The notes beneath the pieces are model-generated. The model saw only the letters and a program-made list of their open reading frames with translations, did not search any database and was not told the DNA's origin. From assembly GCA_049642465.1 (NCBI GenBank), contig JBAROV010000217.1, positions 1 to 64,000 on the forward strand: a DNA stretch of 64,000 nucleotides, read 5' to 3'. The DNA is from CAWDPQ01 sp049642465 (GTDB taxonomy: Bacteria > Acidobacteriota > Vicinamibacteria > Vicinamibacterales > 2-12-FULL-66-21). The position numbers and the translations under genes are program-made. Below, piece after piece: positions 9,415 through 18,351 of this stretch (position 1 is its first letter; each line of letters opens with the position of its first letter).

Positions 9415-9420
9415 ATTATA
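9415..9420 (-). promoter_or_regulatory. -10 box upstream of dnaN
   Basis: On the minus strand this reads TATAAT, with TTTCAA about 17 bases upstream as a weak -35. It lies 84 bases before the dnaN start within an AT-rich stretch, so dnaN-gyrB-gyrA probably has a promoter separate from dnaA. Confidence 0.5.
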
Positions 9421-9487
9421 ACAGGAAAGAGGTGCTGTTGAAAACATTCTAAGCGCTCATTAACGCTTGTACATCAGCAACTTAACT

Positions 9488-9604
9488 TGTGGATGAGCTT
9501 TTGGGAAAAGGGCCGCGTTTCTGTGTCGCCGTTGTTGAGATCCGAGCTCCTCTCCGCCGTCCACAATCCGCCCTCAGGTGCCACAGCTCAAGCAGTGTGC
9601 AAAA
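9488..9604. other. DnaA boxes in the dnaA-dnaN gap (second origin part)
   Basis: 9596-9604 reads TGTGCAAAA, whose reverse complement TTTTGCACA fits the DnaA consensus TTWTNCACA exactly. 9488-9496 reads TGTGGATGA, one mismatch from TGTGGATAA. Just beside them (about 9400-9490) is the most AT-rich stretch of this neighbourhood, suitable for unwinding. With the boxes on the other side of dnaA this resembles a bipartite origin such as that of Bacillus subtilis; the assignment is inference. Confidence 0.5.
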
Positions 9605-9625
9605 CCGAAAAACCCGTCCGTTTCT

Positions 9626-11020
9626 TCAGCGGAAAGACTCCACAAAGTTGTTGATAAGGGTGTTGAAATCTCCGTCCCGCTTGCGAAGCGTCTCAATCTT
9701 TCGGATCGAGTGAATCACCGTCGAGTGGTGCTTTCCTCCAAAGCTCTTGCCGATCTCTGGCAATGATGCGTTCGTCAGCGTCTTGCAGAGATACATGGCG
9801 ATCTGACGGGGCATCGCAACGGATTTCGAATTGTTCCTCGATTTGAGCTCGGCCAGTTTCAGTTGGTAGTAGTCGGAGACGTGTTTCTGGATGATCTCAA
9901 TCGTGATCGCGCGGTCGTCGTGCTGCAGCACGTTGCGCAACACATCCTGGGCGAGTGGCAGGGAAATTTCCCGCCCGGTGAGCGAGGCGTACGCAATGAG
10001 CCGGATGAGCGATCCCTCGAGTTCGCGAATGTTCGACTTGATTTTTCCGGCGATATAAATCGCCACGTTGTCGGGCAGCGGAATCCCCTCTGTTTCCGCT
10101 TTCTTCTTCAGGATCGCCACTTTGGTTTCCAGATCCGGCGGCTGGATGTCCGCAATAAGTCCCCACTCGAATCGCGAGCGCAGCCGCTCCTCGAGCGACG
10201 GAATCTCGTGGGGTGGACAATCGCTGCTGATGACGATCTGCTTTTGCGAATCGTAGAGCGAGTTGAACGTGTGAAAGAACTCGGTTTGCGTCCCTTCCTT
10301 GCCGGCGAGAAACTGAATGTCGTCGACAAGCAGAACATCGACGCTTCGGTAGCGCTCGCGAAAATCAAGCACGCGATCGTAGCGGACGGCATTGATCATC
10401 TCGTTCATGAATCGCTCTGACGAGATGTACGTCAGTTTGAGCGACTTCAAGTGATTGAGCACGTAGTGCCCAATCGCATGCATCAAATGCGTTTTCCCGA
10501 GCCCCACGCCGCCATAGATGAAGAGCGGGTTATACGAGCGCGAAGGAGCTTCAGCAACCGCGCGGCACGCCGCATGTGCAAACTGGTTCGAGGGTCCGAC
10601 GATGAAGGTGTCGAAGGAGTAGCGGGGTCCCAGGTTCCCCTGGTCGGTCGGATCTTCTTCCTCCGCCGCCGCGACGGCGGGCGCTGCGGGACTTGGCTGA
10701 ACGATGACGCCGGCCGCATCCTCCGTGACGAATACCACCTGCGATTCAGGACGCTCGACCTCGTCCAGAGCTTCGGCGAGGACGGTTGCGTAGTGCTTGG
10801 TGAGCCAGTCGCGAAAGAGGGCGTTTGGCACACGGATCCGGATGACGGCACCCTCATCGGCAACAAAGGACGTCGGCTTGAACCAGGTGTAAAAGCTGTG
10901 GCGATTGACTTTAGCCTCGATGCGGGAGAGAACCCGATCCCAGATATTGGCGCCCCCCACCTGCCCGTCCGTGCCACTGCTACCCGCTGCTCCTGGGACT
11001 TTCGCCACCGGAATGCCCAT
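9626..11020 (-). CDS. dnaA: Chromosomal replication initiator DnaA
   Basis: AAA+ ATPase that binds DnaA boxes and opens oriC. 464 aa with all four domains: domain I (about 25-95, WDRVLSRIEAKVNRHSFYTW), a short acidic/alanine linker (about 105-130), AAA+ with Walker A GGVGLGKT (170-177) and Walker B VLLVDDIQFL (about 229-238), and DNA-binding domain IV with the signature GKHHSTVIHSI (about 438-448). The leftward orientation, divergent from rpmH, is the common arrangement in bacteria. Start ATG (MGIPVAKVPG) is followed by a 25-residue low-complexity lead; a start nearer IWDRV cannot be excluded. Confidence 0.97.
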   Translation of the reverse strand: MGIPVAKVPGAAGSSGTDGQVGGANIWDRVLSRIEAKVNRHSFYTWFKPTSFVADEGAVIRIRVPNALFRDWLTKHYATVLAEALDEVERPESQVVFVTEDAAGVIVQPSPAAPAVAAAEEEDPTDQGNLGPRYSFDTFIVGPSNQFAHAACRAVAEAPSRSYNPLFIYGGVGLGKTHLMHAIGHYVLNHLKSLKLTYISSERFMNEMINAVRYDRVLDFRERYRSVDVLLVDDIQFLAGKEGTQTEFFHTFNSLYDSQKQIVISSDCPPHEIPSLEERLRSRFEWGLIADIQPPDLETKVAILKKKAETEGIPLPDNVAIYIAGKIKSNIRELEGSLIRLIAYASLTGREISLPLAQDVLRNVLQHDDRAITIEIIQKHVSDYYQLKLAELKSRNNSKSVAMPRQIAMYLCKTLTNASLPEIGKSFGGKHHSTVIHSIRKIETLRKRDGDFNTLINNFVESFR

Positions 11021-11345
11021 GGTTCTGCCGTCTTTCTCAGTTAGCCAGCCGCCGAGCCATTGTCACGACGGGCATTTCCGGACCTTCGCCCCACCGAAAG
11101 CCGCGCCACTGCGGCACCGGAAGGGAACGGAGGGCGAAAACCTTGGCTTTTCCACATTTTTTTCCACAGTTGTGGAAAACTTCGGGGGGAGACCCTACGT
11201 AGGTCGCAGGGACGGGACTCTAACATAGCCGTCGAACCATGACAAACGGTTCCGATCGTCGCGCCGCAATTGACACTCCGCGTGACGGTTGACTAGTATT
11301 TAGGTTTCTCCGCCCGTTACCGTTGTCCGCAAGGGATCGAACACC
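11021..11345. other. oriC: Replication origin (oriC) in the dnaA-rpmH gap
   Basis: 325-base gap between divergent dnaA and rpmH. It contains three exact DnaA boxes: TTTTCCACA at 11148-11156 and 11160-11168, and its reverse complement TGTGGAAAA at 11171-11179. The last two form a 9-2-9 inverted repeat. The switch of gene direction here, away from this point on both sides, fits bidirectional replication. The right part (from 11270) holds the rpmH promoter. No DUE is obvious within this gap; the AT-rich segment lies on the other side of dnaA. Confidence 0.75.
11270..11299 (+). promoter_or_regulatory. Promoter of the rpmH operon
   Basis: TTGACA at 11270-11275, then 18 bases, then TAGTAT at 11294-11299, a strong sigma-70-type promoter 47 bases before the rpmH ATG. 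It would drive rpmH-rnpA-yidD-yidC-jag and perhaps beyond. Confidence 0.65.
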
Positions 11346-11486
11346 ATGAAGCGTACGTTCCAGCCGAACCGTCGTCGCCGCAAGCGCACGCATGGTTTTT
11401 TGGTGCGCATGAGCACGAAGAAGGGTCGGCTCGTCCTGAAGCGGCGTCGAGCCAAAGGACGCAAGCGTCTGACGGTTTCATCGTAA
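11346..11486 (+). CDS. rpmH: 50S ribosomal protein L34
   Basis: Large-subunit ribosomal protein. 46 aa, MKRTFQPNRRRRKRTHGFLV followed by RMSTKKGRLVLKRRRAKGRK; this is the canonical L34 sequence in length and pattern. It is the first gene of the rightward origin block and lies 42 bases before rnpA. Confidence 0.97.
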   Translation: MKRTFQPNRRRRKRTHGFLVRMSTKKGRLVLKRRRAKGRKRLTVSS

Positions 11487-11528
11487 TCCGATCTCTCCAC
11501 GCGGGCAGTTCCTGGCGCTGAAGGACCG

Positions 11529-11897
11529 ATGGCGCGTTTTGACAAAAGCCGGAGGGTCAGGCGCCGCGGAGATTTTCAGCAGGTCTTCGATCGTGGCGCA
11601 CGCGTGCACGGACGGTACATGACCGTGCTGACGGCGGCGGCACCCGGTGCGCACTGCCGCCTTGGCATCGTGGCCTCTAAGAAGCTGGGCGGGGCCGTCG
11701 TGAGAAACAAGGCTAAACGTCTGATTCGAGAAGTTTTCCGCAACAACCCGCCGAGCGTTGAGCCTGCCGTGGACATCCTCGTGATTCCCCGTCGTGAGCT
11801 CCTGACGGCGAACTACCCTGACATCGAGGATGACTTCAAAAGTGTCTGCCGGCGCGTGGCCACTCGCGCGATACCGGCCGGACCACGGAGGCGCTGA
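11529..11897 (+). CDS. rnpA: Ribonuclease P protein component
   Basis: Small basic protein that joins the RNase P RNA to mature tRNA 5' ends. 122 aa, with the family RNR motif region NKAKRLIREVFR in the middle and LGIVASKKLGGAVVRNKAKR before it. Its place directly after rpmH and before yidD is the standard arrangement. The stop is 3 bases before the yidD GTG start. Confidence 0.95.
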   Translation: MARFDKSRRVRRRGDFQQVFDRGARVHGRYMTVLTAAAPGAHCRLGIVASKKLGGAVVRNKAKRLIREVFRNNPPSVEPAVDILVIPRRELLTANYPDIEDDFKSVCRRVATRAIPAGPRRR

Positions 11898-11900
11898 CAC

Positions 11901-12152
11901 GTGGATCACGTGCGCTTGACACTGGGGCAGCGCGGCGCCCTGGCCTTGATTCGGGCCTATAAGTTGCTGATATCACCGTTATTTGCGGGATCCTGCCGCT
12001 TCTTGCCCTCGTGCTCCGATTACGCCGCCGAAGCCGTTCGAACTCACGGCGTGATTCGCGGAACGGCGCTCGCCGTCGTCAGACTGGCGAAGTGTCACCC
12101 GCTGGGCGGCGCCGGCCTCGATCCGGTTCCGGCTCGCCGTCCTCGCGTCTGA
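11901..12152 (+). CDS. yidD: Membrane protein insertion efficiency factor YidD
   Basis: Small membrane-associated protein thought to assist YidC. 83 aa with the diagnostic cysteine-rich core LISPLFAGSCRFLPSCSDYA and, later, KCHPLGGAGLDPVP. It starts at GTG, 3 bases after rnpA, and stops 4 bases before yidC, consistent with translational coupling through rnpA-yidD-yidC. Confidence 0.95.
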   Translation: MDHVRLTLGQRGALALIRAYKLLISPLFAGSCRFLPSCSDYAAEAVRTHGVIRGTALAVVRLAKCHPLGGAGLDPVPARRPRV

Positions 12153-12156
12153 CCCA

Positions 12157-13890
12157 ATGGAAAAGCGCCTCCTGCTCTGGGTTCTCCTCTCCCTGGTGAT
12201 TCTGTACGGTTACCAGGCGATGTTTCCACAACCCAAGCCCCAGCCGCGCACTCCAGCGCCTCAAACCGGGCCTCAGACCGCCGCGTCTCCCGCCACGCCA
12301 TCGAGTCAACCGCAGGCCCAGGTGCCCCCGACAACGCCACCCGCTTCGCCGGCTGAACCACTGGTTCACGATAGCGAGGAACGCGAGGTACTCGTCGAAA
12401 ACGCTGATGTGCAAGCCGCCTTCACGACGCGCGGCGCGGTACTGAAATCCTGGCGATTGAAGCGGTACCTCGGGCCCGATGGCCGGCCGCTCGATCTCGT
12501 TCCGGCCCACGTGAAGCCAGACTCGCCAAAGCCTTTTGCGCTCGTCGTGGGCGACCCGGAGAGCGATCGAACGCTGTCTCAAGCGCTGTTCAAGCCAAGC
12601 GCAGACTCGGTGAACACGAGTTCGACGGCGGCACGCCTGACGTTCGAATACAGCGACGCGTCCGGTCTCACAGCGCGAAAGGAATTTTCGTTCGCACCCG
12701 ATCAGCCATACGTCATCGAGTTTTCCGCGTCCGTATCGAAAGGCGGCAAGCCGCTGACCCCCACCATTCTGTGGGGCCCCGCGCTTGGCACCGGTGTGGT
12801 GTCGAGCGGAATGACCTACGCTCCGTCATCCCAGCCGATCTTCTATCGCGACCGCGACGTCACCCGCGTCAAATTCTCGGATGTCCCGAAGCATCAAACT
12901 GTGGACGGCGCGCTCGATTTCGCCGGAGTGGACGATCACTACTTCTTGAGCGCGGCGCTCGTGAAGGGACAGACGGCGACCATTCGCTACGAGCCCGTGC
13001 CGGTTTCAGTGGAGGGCAGTGAACGAGGCCTCCAGTTCGTCTCGTGGTCGGTGACCCAGCCCTCTCCCTCCGCCGGGCCAACCGGAGCCCGGTTCTTCTT
13101 CGGCCCGAAAGATTTCGACGTGTTGAGAAGCGTCGACCGCGAACTCGTCCGCGCGATCGACTTCGGTATTTTCGACTGGCTCGTCACGCCTCTCCTGCGT
13201 TCGCTCAAGTGGGTGAATGGCTACATCGGGAACTACGGCTGGTCGATCGTGGCTCTCACGGTCCTCATCAACCTCGCCATGTTCCCCTTGCGGCACAAAA
13301 GCGTCGTCTCGATGCGTCGCATGCAGGAGCTGCAGCCGGAAATGAAAGCCATTCAGGATCGCTACGCGAAACTGAAGGTGAGCGATCCGGCGCGCCAGAA
13401 AATGAACGTCGAGTTGATGAATCTGTATCGCGAGCGCGGCGTCAATCCGGCGAGCGGTTGCGTCCCCATGCTGCTCACGATGCCAGTGCTCTTCGCGTTC
13501 TACGCGATGTTGTCCGTGGCGATCGAGCTGCGAGGAGCACCCTTCATCGGCTGGATCAAAGATTTGTCCACCTACGATCCTCTCTTCATCACGCCCATCC
13601 TGATGGGCGCCACCCAGTTCGTCCAGACCAAGATGTCTCCGGCCACCGGCGATCCCACACAGCAGAAAATGATGTTGTTCATGCCGCTCATTTTCATGAC
13701 GATGTTCATTTGGGCGCCGAGCGGGCTGGTGCTGTATTGGACGGTGAGCAATTTGTGGGCGATCGGTCAGCAGATGCTGACGAATCGTCTGATTGGTCCT
13801 CCCCAGCCGCGCGCCGTTCGGCCGCCTGCCGAGCGACGTCTCAAGACCGCGGGCGGGGGGAAGAGCACGGGAGCGAAGGAGCGGAAGTGA
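12157..13890 (+). CDS. yidC: Membrane protein insertase YidC (Gram-negative type)
   Basis: Inserts and folds inner-membrane proteins, alone or with Sec. 577 aa: an N-terminal membrane anchor (about 5-22, LLLWVLLSLVILYGYQAMF), a proline/alanine-rich linker, a large periplasmic beta domain (about 75-340) and the C-terminal five-helix core (about 350-545, with NYGWSIVALTVLINLAMFPL and PVLFAFYAMLSVAIELRGAP). The long periplasmic domain is characteristic of diderm bacteria. The stop codon overlaps the jag ATG by one base. Confidence 0.96.
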   Translation: MEKRLLLWVLLSLVILYGYQAMFPQPKPQPRTPAPQTGPQTAASPATPSSQPQAQVPPTTPPASPAEPLVHDSEEREVLVENADVQAAFTTRGAVLKSWRLKRYLGPDGRPLDLVPAHVKPDSPKPFALVVGDPESDRTLSQALFKPSADSVNTSSTAARLTFEYSDASGLTARKEFSFAPDQPYVIEFSASVSKGGKPLTPTILWGPALGTGVVSSGMTYAPSSQPIFYRDRDVTRVKFSDVPKHQTVDGALDFAGVDDHYFLSAALVKGQTATIRYEPVPVSVEGSERGLQFVSWSVTQPSPSAGPTGARFFFGPKDFDVLRSVDRELVRAIDFGIFDWLVTPLLRSLKWVNGYIGNYGWSIVALTVLINLAMFPLRHKSVVSMRRMQELQPEMKAIQDRYAKLKVSDPARQKMNVELMNLYRERGVNPASGCVPMLLTMPVLFAFYAMLSVAIELRGAPFIGWIKDLSTYDPLFITPILMGATQFVQTKMSPATGDPTQQKMMLFMPLIFMTMFIWAPSGLVLYWTVSNLWAIGQQMLTNRLIGPPQPRAVRPPAERRLKTAGGGKSTGAKERK

Positions 13891-14342
13891 TGGCGGATCT
13901 GCACGAGCGCGTACGGGGTTTTCTGCAGGGCACGCTCGAGGCGATGGGCGTGCCGCTTGACATCACAATCGAGGATTCGGCCGACAGCGTCAGGATCGAG
14001 TTAACTGGAAATGGCGGTGATGTTTTGTTGAGGCGACGGGCGGAGGCGCTCGACGCCCTGCAGCACGTCGTCAACACGGCATTCCGCCGCGAACTGAAGG
14101 ACGACCGAACTTTCGTGATCGATTGCCTCGGCTACAGGAAGGCCAAGGACGCCGAGTTGAAGCAAATGGCCCGCTTCATGATGGACAAGGCCAAAGCCTC
14201 CGGTGCCCCGCAGGAGATGGGTCCGCTCAATCCCTACGCTCGACGACTCGTGCATCTGACGGTCGCTGAGGATCCGCAGTTGTCATCCGAGAGCATCGGC
14301 GACGCGTTCCTCAAGACCGTCATCATTTCCCTGCGCCGCTGA
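13890..14342 (+). CDS. jag: KH-R3H RNA-binding protein Jag/KhpB, short form
   Basis: Single-stranded nucleic-acid-binding protein usually found next to yidC. 150 aa: a KH-like domain (about 15-75) followed by R3H (about 85-148), in which the Arg-x3-His pattern reads RRLVH. The N-terminal Jag-N domain present in Firmicute homologues of about 200 aa is absent, as in many other phyla. Start ATG overlaps the yidC stop (ATGA-type junction), which fixes the start better than the longer open frame that extends upstream. Confidence 0.88.
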   Translation: MADLHERVRGFLQGTLEAMGVPLDITIEDSADSVRIELTGNGGDVLLRRRAEALDALQHVVNTAFRRELKDDRTFVIDCLGYRKAKDAELKQMARFMMDKAKASGAPQEMGPLNPYARRLVHLTVAEDPQLSSESIGDAFLKTVIISLRR

Positions 14343-14387
14343 ACGGCGCACGCGGGAATCGTTCGCGCTGTCCCGTGGCTTTCACCG

Positions 14388-15740
14388 ATGTTCGACGCGA
14401 CCGACACCATTGTCGCCATTGCCACGCCGCCAGGCCGAGGCGGAATTGGCGTGGTGCGTCTGAGCGGCCCAAAAGCCATTGACATCGCGCGCTCGCTGAC
14501 AGATGCGCCGGGCGACCTCGAACCGCGGCGAGCAACACTCGCGCGCGTGCTGGGCAGAGTGGGGGCGATCGACCGCGTGCTGGTCACGAGCTTTCCCGCG
14601 CCACATTCCTACACCGGCGAGAATGTCGTCGAGATCAGCGCGCATGGAAGTCCTGTGCTGCTGCAGCAGATCGTCGCGGCAGCGATTGATGCCACTGCGC
14701 GTCTTGCAGAGCCGGGCGAGTTCACGCTGCGAGCCTATCTAAATGGCCAGCTCGATCTGGTCCAGGCCGAAGCCGTCCGAGACCTGGTGGATGCCGTCAC
14801 ACCCGTGCAGGCGCGCGCCGCATTCGATCAACTCGAGGGGACGCTGACCGAGCAGATCCGTGCGATCGACCACCGGTTGTTTGATCTGATCGCACTCCTC
14901 GAAGCGTCGCTGGACTTTCCTGGCGAGGGGTACCACTTTGTCGATACCGGCGCGGCGGGACGTGAACTCGGCGAAATCTGCAGCCAGATTCAGGCGTTGC
15001 TCAAGGACTCCGAGCGAGGCCGTCTCGTGCGCGAAGGACTGCACGTCGTTATCGCCGGTCGACCGAATACCGGAAAGTCGTCGCTGTTCAACCAGCTGGC
15101 CGGGACTGGACGCGCAATTGTCACGAATCTGCCTGGCACGACGCGAGATCTCCTCACCGAGGTGATCGATATCCACGGCATCCCAGTGACGCTGGTGGAC
15201 ACCGCTGGCGTTCGACAGCAGCCCTCAGATGTCATCGAGGCCGAGGGGATCGCACGGGCAACGGGTGCGCGGCAGATCGCGGCGCTCAGGCTGATCGTGC
15301 TCGATGGCTCGGTCACCCTGACCGATGACGATCGGTCGCTGCTCGACGAGACGGCCGATTCTCCGCGTCTCGTGATCGTGAACAAGATCGATTTGCCCAA
15401 GGCGTGGGACGCCGGTGAGGTGGTCCCCGGTGCCGTCGCTATCTCGGCCGCAACCGGCGAGGGTCTCGACGAGCTTCGCGCGGCGATGGCGCGAGCCGTT
15501 GTCGCGGCGCCTCTCCATTGTGAAGTGCCGGCGATCACCAACACGCGTCACATCGAACTCTTGCGGCAAGCCGCGACGAATCTCTCACGCGCTGCCGAGG
15601 CGGCCGACGCCGGCGTCCCCGAAGAATTCGTGCTGGCCGACGTCCACGACGCTCGCGCCATCCTCGAGGACATCACCGGACGGCGAGGAGCCGATGCGAT
15701 CGTCCACGCGATCTTTGACAGGTTCTGCATAGGCAAGTAG
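14388..15740 (+). CDS. mnmE: tRNA modification GTPase MnmE
   Basis: With MnmG it installs the carboxymethylaminomethyl group at U34 of certain tRNAs. 450 aa: N-terminal folate-binding domain (TPPGRGGIGVVRLSG), helical domain, inserted G domain with P-loop GRPNTGKSS (about 222-230) and VDTAGVR, and the C-terminal catalytic motif FCIGK with its essential cysteine. It lies 6 bases before mnmG, so the two partner proteins are encoded together. Confidence 0.96.
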   Translation: MFDATDTIVAIATPPGRGGIGVVRLSGPKAIDIARSLTDAPGDLEPRRATLARVLGRVGAIDRVLVTSFPAPHSYTGENVVEISAHGSPVLLQQIVAAAIDATARLAEPGEFTLRAYLNGQLDLVQAEAVRDLVDAVTPVQARAAFDQLEGTLTEQIRAIDHRLFDLIALLEASLDFPGEGYHFVDTGAAGRELGEICSQIQALLKDSERGRLVREGLHVVIAGRPNTGKSSLFNQLAGTGRAIVTNLPGTTRDLLTEVIDIHGIPVTLVDTAGVRQQPSDVIEAEGIARATGARQIAALRLIVLDGSVTLTDDDRSLLDETADSPRLVIVNKIDLPKAWDAGEVVPGAVAISAATGEGLDELRAAMARAVVAAPLHCEVPAITNTRHIELLRQAATNLSRAAEAADAGVPEEFVLADVHDARAILEDITGRRGADAIVHAIFDRFCIGK

Positions 15741-15746
15741 TTTGCT

Positions 15747-17585
15747 GTGCAAAGTAAAGACCTCGACTTCGACCTCATTGTGATTGGAGCCGGCCATGCG
15801 GGTGTGGAAGCGGCGTGGGCCGCTGCCCGCCTGGGGCGTTCGGTTGCGATCTGCACGCTGTCGGACGACACGGTCGCTCACATGCCTTGCAACCCCGCGG
15901 TCGGTGGGACGGCCAAGGGGCACCTTGTTCGAGAGATTGATGCGCTCGGTGGCTTGATGGGAATCGCGATCGACGCGACCGGCATTCAGTTCAAGCTGCT
16001 CAATCGAAGCCGCGGTCCTGCCGTCTGGTCTCCCCGCGCCCAGGCGGACAAACGGATTTACTCGAACTGGGTCCGCGACGCCTTGCGGGCCGAGCCTCGG
16101 ATTTCGTGGATCTTCGGCAAGGCTGCACGGGTTGTGACGGAGGGCGACCGCGTCTCGGGGTTGATGCTCGAAAGTGGCGAGCGCTACCGTTGCCACGCAC
16201 TCGTCGTGACCACCGGTACGTTTCTGAACGGGCTCGTCCATATCGGCCGTGAACAGCAACCATCTGGCCGCGCCGGGGAACCGCCATCGCGCGAGCTAGC
16301 GGAGTCGCTCAAGTCGTTCGGTTTCCGGTGGGGACGACTGAAGACCGGAACGCCACCCCGATTGAGCAGGAAGACCATCGATTTCTCGCAGTTTGTCGAG
16401 GAGCGCGGTGACTGGCCAGCCGTTCCCTTTTCATTTCTTACGGCTTCGATCGACCGGCCGCAGGTCGCCTGCCATCTGCTCCACACGACGGATGCTGTCC
16501 ACGAACTGGTCAGAAGCCACATCTCTGAATCCCCTCTCTACAACGGTCAAATCACCGGCATCGGCCCTCGGTACTGCCCGTCGCTCGAGGACAAGGTGAT
16601 GCGGTTCCCCCAGCGCGAGCGCCACCAAATCTTTCTCGAACCGGAAGGTCTCGACGTTGACGAAATCTACGTGAACGGGTTCTCCACGAGCCTTCCTTTC
16701 GAGGTGCAGCAGCAACTCATACACGCGTTGCCGGGCCTCGATGGCGTGACGCTGCTTCGTCCCGGGTATGCGGTGGAATACGACTTCATTCAGCCCACCG
16801 AGCTCAAACTCTCTCTCGAGACACACCGGGTGCGGGGACTCTTCTTCGCCGGTCAGATCAACGGCACGTCTGGGTATGAAGAGGCCGCCGCGCAAGGGAT
16901 TGTCGCCGGAATTAACGCCTCGAGGTGTGTGATAGGCGCCGACCCGTTCGTCCTGCGACGGGACGAGGCGTATATCGGGATCCTCATCGACGATCTGACG
17001 ACAAAGGGGTGCCTCGAGCCATACCGGATGTTTACGTCTCGGGCCGAACATCGCCTGCTGTTGCGAATCGACAACGCGGACCTTCGACTGACGCCCAGAG
17101 CCCGCGACCTGGGAACCGTAGACGACCAGCGCTGGACAGCCTTTGAGGAACGCAGAGCCCGATTTGATCGCAACAGCGCGATCATCAGACGGACGTCAGT
17201 CTCCGTCGGTGGCCAGGCGATTCCCGCTCCCCGTGCGTTGAAGCAGGCCGGAGTGTCACTTGCAACCCTTTCGGCTGCCGGCCAGGTTTCGTTGGACCCA
17301 CGGACGGGCAGGTTGGATCTCGCCAGTGTCGAGACGGAGTTCAAGTACGAGGGCTATATCCAACGCCAGATGACCCTGATTGAGCGGCAGAAGCGGCAGG
17401 AGCATCGACTCATTCCGCAGGACTTCTCCTTCCACGGAATACCAGGACTGTCTCGAGAGATTGTTGAACGCCTGACCCAGGTCCGTCCATCAACGGTTGG
17501 CCAGGCCGGGCGCGTCCCTGGGGTCACACCTGCTGCCCTGGCTGTGATTTCGACATACCTCGATCGCGGGCGTGCAGCCGTTTGA
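15747..17585 (+). CDS. mnmG: tRNA uridine-5-carboxymethylaminomethyl enzyme MnmG (GidA)
   Basis: FAD-dependent partner of MnmE in wobble-uridine modification. 612 aa, starting at GTG. The dinucleotide-binding motif GAGHAGVE (14-21) is followed by the family signature MPCNPAVGGTAKGHLVREID; the C-terminal region has FTSRAEHRLLLRIDNAD. Gene order mnmE-mnmG-rsmG-parA-parB is the widely conserved origin-proximal set. Confidence 0.96.
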   Translation: MQSKDLDFDLIVIGAGHAGVEAAWAAARLGRSVAICTLSDDTVAHMPCNPAVGGTAKGHLVREIDALGGLMGIAIDATGIQFKLLNRSRGPAVWSPRAQADKRIYSNWVRDALRAEPRISWIFGKAARVVTEGDRVSGLMLESGERYRCHALVVTTGTFLNGLVHIGREQQPSGRAGEPPSRELAESLKSFGFRWGRLKTGTPPRLSRKTIDFSQFVEERGDWPAVPFSFLTASIDRPQVACHLLHTTDAVHELVRSHISESPLYNGQITGIGPRYCPSLEDKVMRFPQRERHQIFLEPEGLDVDEIYVNGFSTSLPFEVQQQLIHALPGLDGVTLLRPGYAVEYDFIQPTELKLSLETHRVRGLFFAGQINGTSGYEEAAAQGIVAGINASRCVIGADPFVLRRDEAYIGILIDDLTTKGCLEPYRMFTSRAEHRLLLRIDNADLRLTPRARDLGTVDDQRWTAFEERRARFDRNSAIIRRTSVSVGGQAIPAPRALKQAGVSLATLSAAGQVSLDPRTGRLDLASVETEFKYEGYIQRQMTLIERQKRQEHRLIPQDFSFHGIPGLSREIVERLTQVRPSTVGQAGRVPGVTPAALAVISTYLDRGRAAV

Positions 17586-17604
17586 GGTCTGATACGCTGG
17601 CGCA

Positions 17605-18243
17605 GTGGCTGAGCGCAACACCCGAACCCGGCTGCTTCATCGCGCGGCGAAGGCGAATATCTTCATCCCCGAATCTCAAGCCGACAGCCTCTCGTCCTTC
17701 TTGGATCTCCTCTTCCGGTGGAACCGCAAGATCAACTTGACCGCCCTGACCGGCGTCGATGAAGCCATTGACAGGCTGCTGTTGGAGCCGTTGGTGGCGG
17801 CTCGGCATCTGCCGAGCGGCTCGGGAAGGCTTATAGACGTGGGATCGGGCGGCGGGTCACCGGCCATCCCGTTGGCCCTGATGACTGGCTACGACGTGAC
17901 CATGGTCGAGTCGAAGGCCCGGAAGGCGGCGTTTCTCAGAGAGGCCATTCGGGCGCTCAAATTGTCAAACACAAGTGTGGAAACGACGCGGTTTCAGGGA
18001 CTTCTGAGCAGTCTCCCGCACCGGCACGCCTACACTGCCTTTTCGATTCGCGCTGTCCGCGTTGAGCGACAAACCTTGGCGGAGCTGTCTGGATTCCTCA
18101 CCCGGGGGGGCGTGGGGCTGGTTTTTCGCGGACCTGCCGGACCGGATCAGGTCCCCGACGCGCCGCCGCTAGCGTGGCAGGCAACCTATCCGCTCCTGCC
18201 AAGCCTCGGGAGCCGCCTGACCATCTACCAACTCAGCAGTTAG
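17605..18243 (+). CDS. rsmG: 16S rRNA (guanine527-N7)-methyltransferase RsmG (GidB)
   Basis: SAM-dependent methyltransferase acting on G527 of 16S rRNA. 212 aa, GTG start. The SAM-binding loop reads LIDVGSGGGSPAIPLAL (about 72-88) with VESKARKAAFLREA following. The start is 19 bases after mnmG. The stop falls 2 bases before the parS site. Confidence 0.92.
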   Translation: MAERNTRTRLLHRAAKANIFIPESQADSLSSFLDLLFRWNRKINLTALTGVDEAIDRLLLEPLVAARHLPSGSGRLIDVGSGGGSPAIPLALMTGYDVTMVESKARKAAFLREAIRALKLSNTSVETTRFQGLLSSLPHRHAYTAFSIRAVRVERQTLAELSGFLTRGGVGLVFRGPAGPDQVPDAPPLAWQATYPLLPSLGSRLTIYQLSS

Positions 18244-18245
18244 GC

Positions 18246-18261
18246 TGTTCCACGTGGAACG
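18246..18261. other. parS: parS centromere-like site
   Basis: TGTTCCACGTGGAACG is a 16-base near-perfect palindrome that differs from the common parS sequence TGTTTCACGTGAAACA mainly by a symmetric T to C / A to G change. Its place in the rsmG-parA gap, about 7 kb from oriC, is typical for ParB-binding sites. It is the only copy I found in the window. Confidence 0.85.
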
Positions 18262-18351
18262 TTTACCATTCGCGTCTTGAAACAGGCGTGTCCCCCGGTC
18301 TATCCTTGTTCTCGCCGGAAACTTGCGTATCGAATAGTGCGATTGCCCTAA

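Noticed and set aside
13044..13889. Longer start for jag extending into yidC
   Set aside because: That stretch is an alternative frame of yidC; the ATG at the ATGA junction gives a complete KH-R3H protein.
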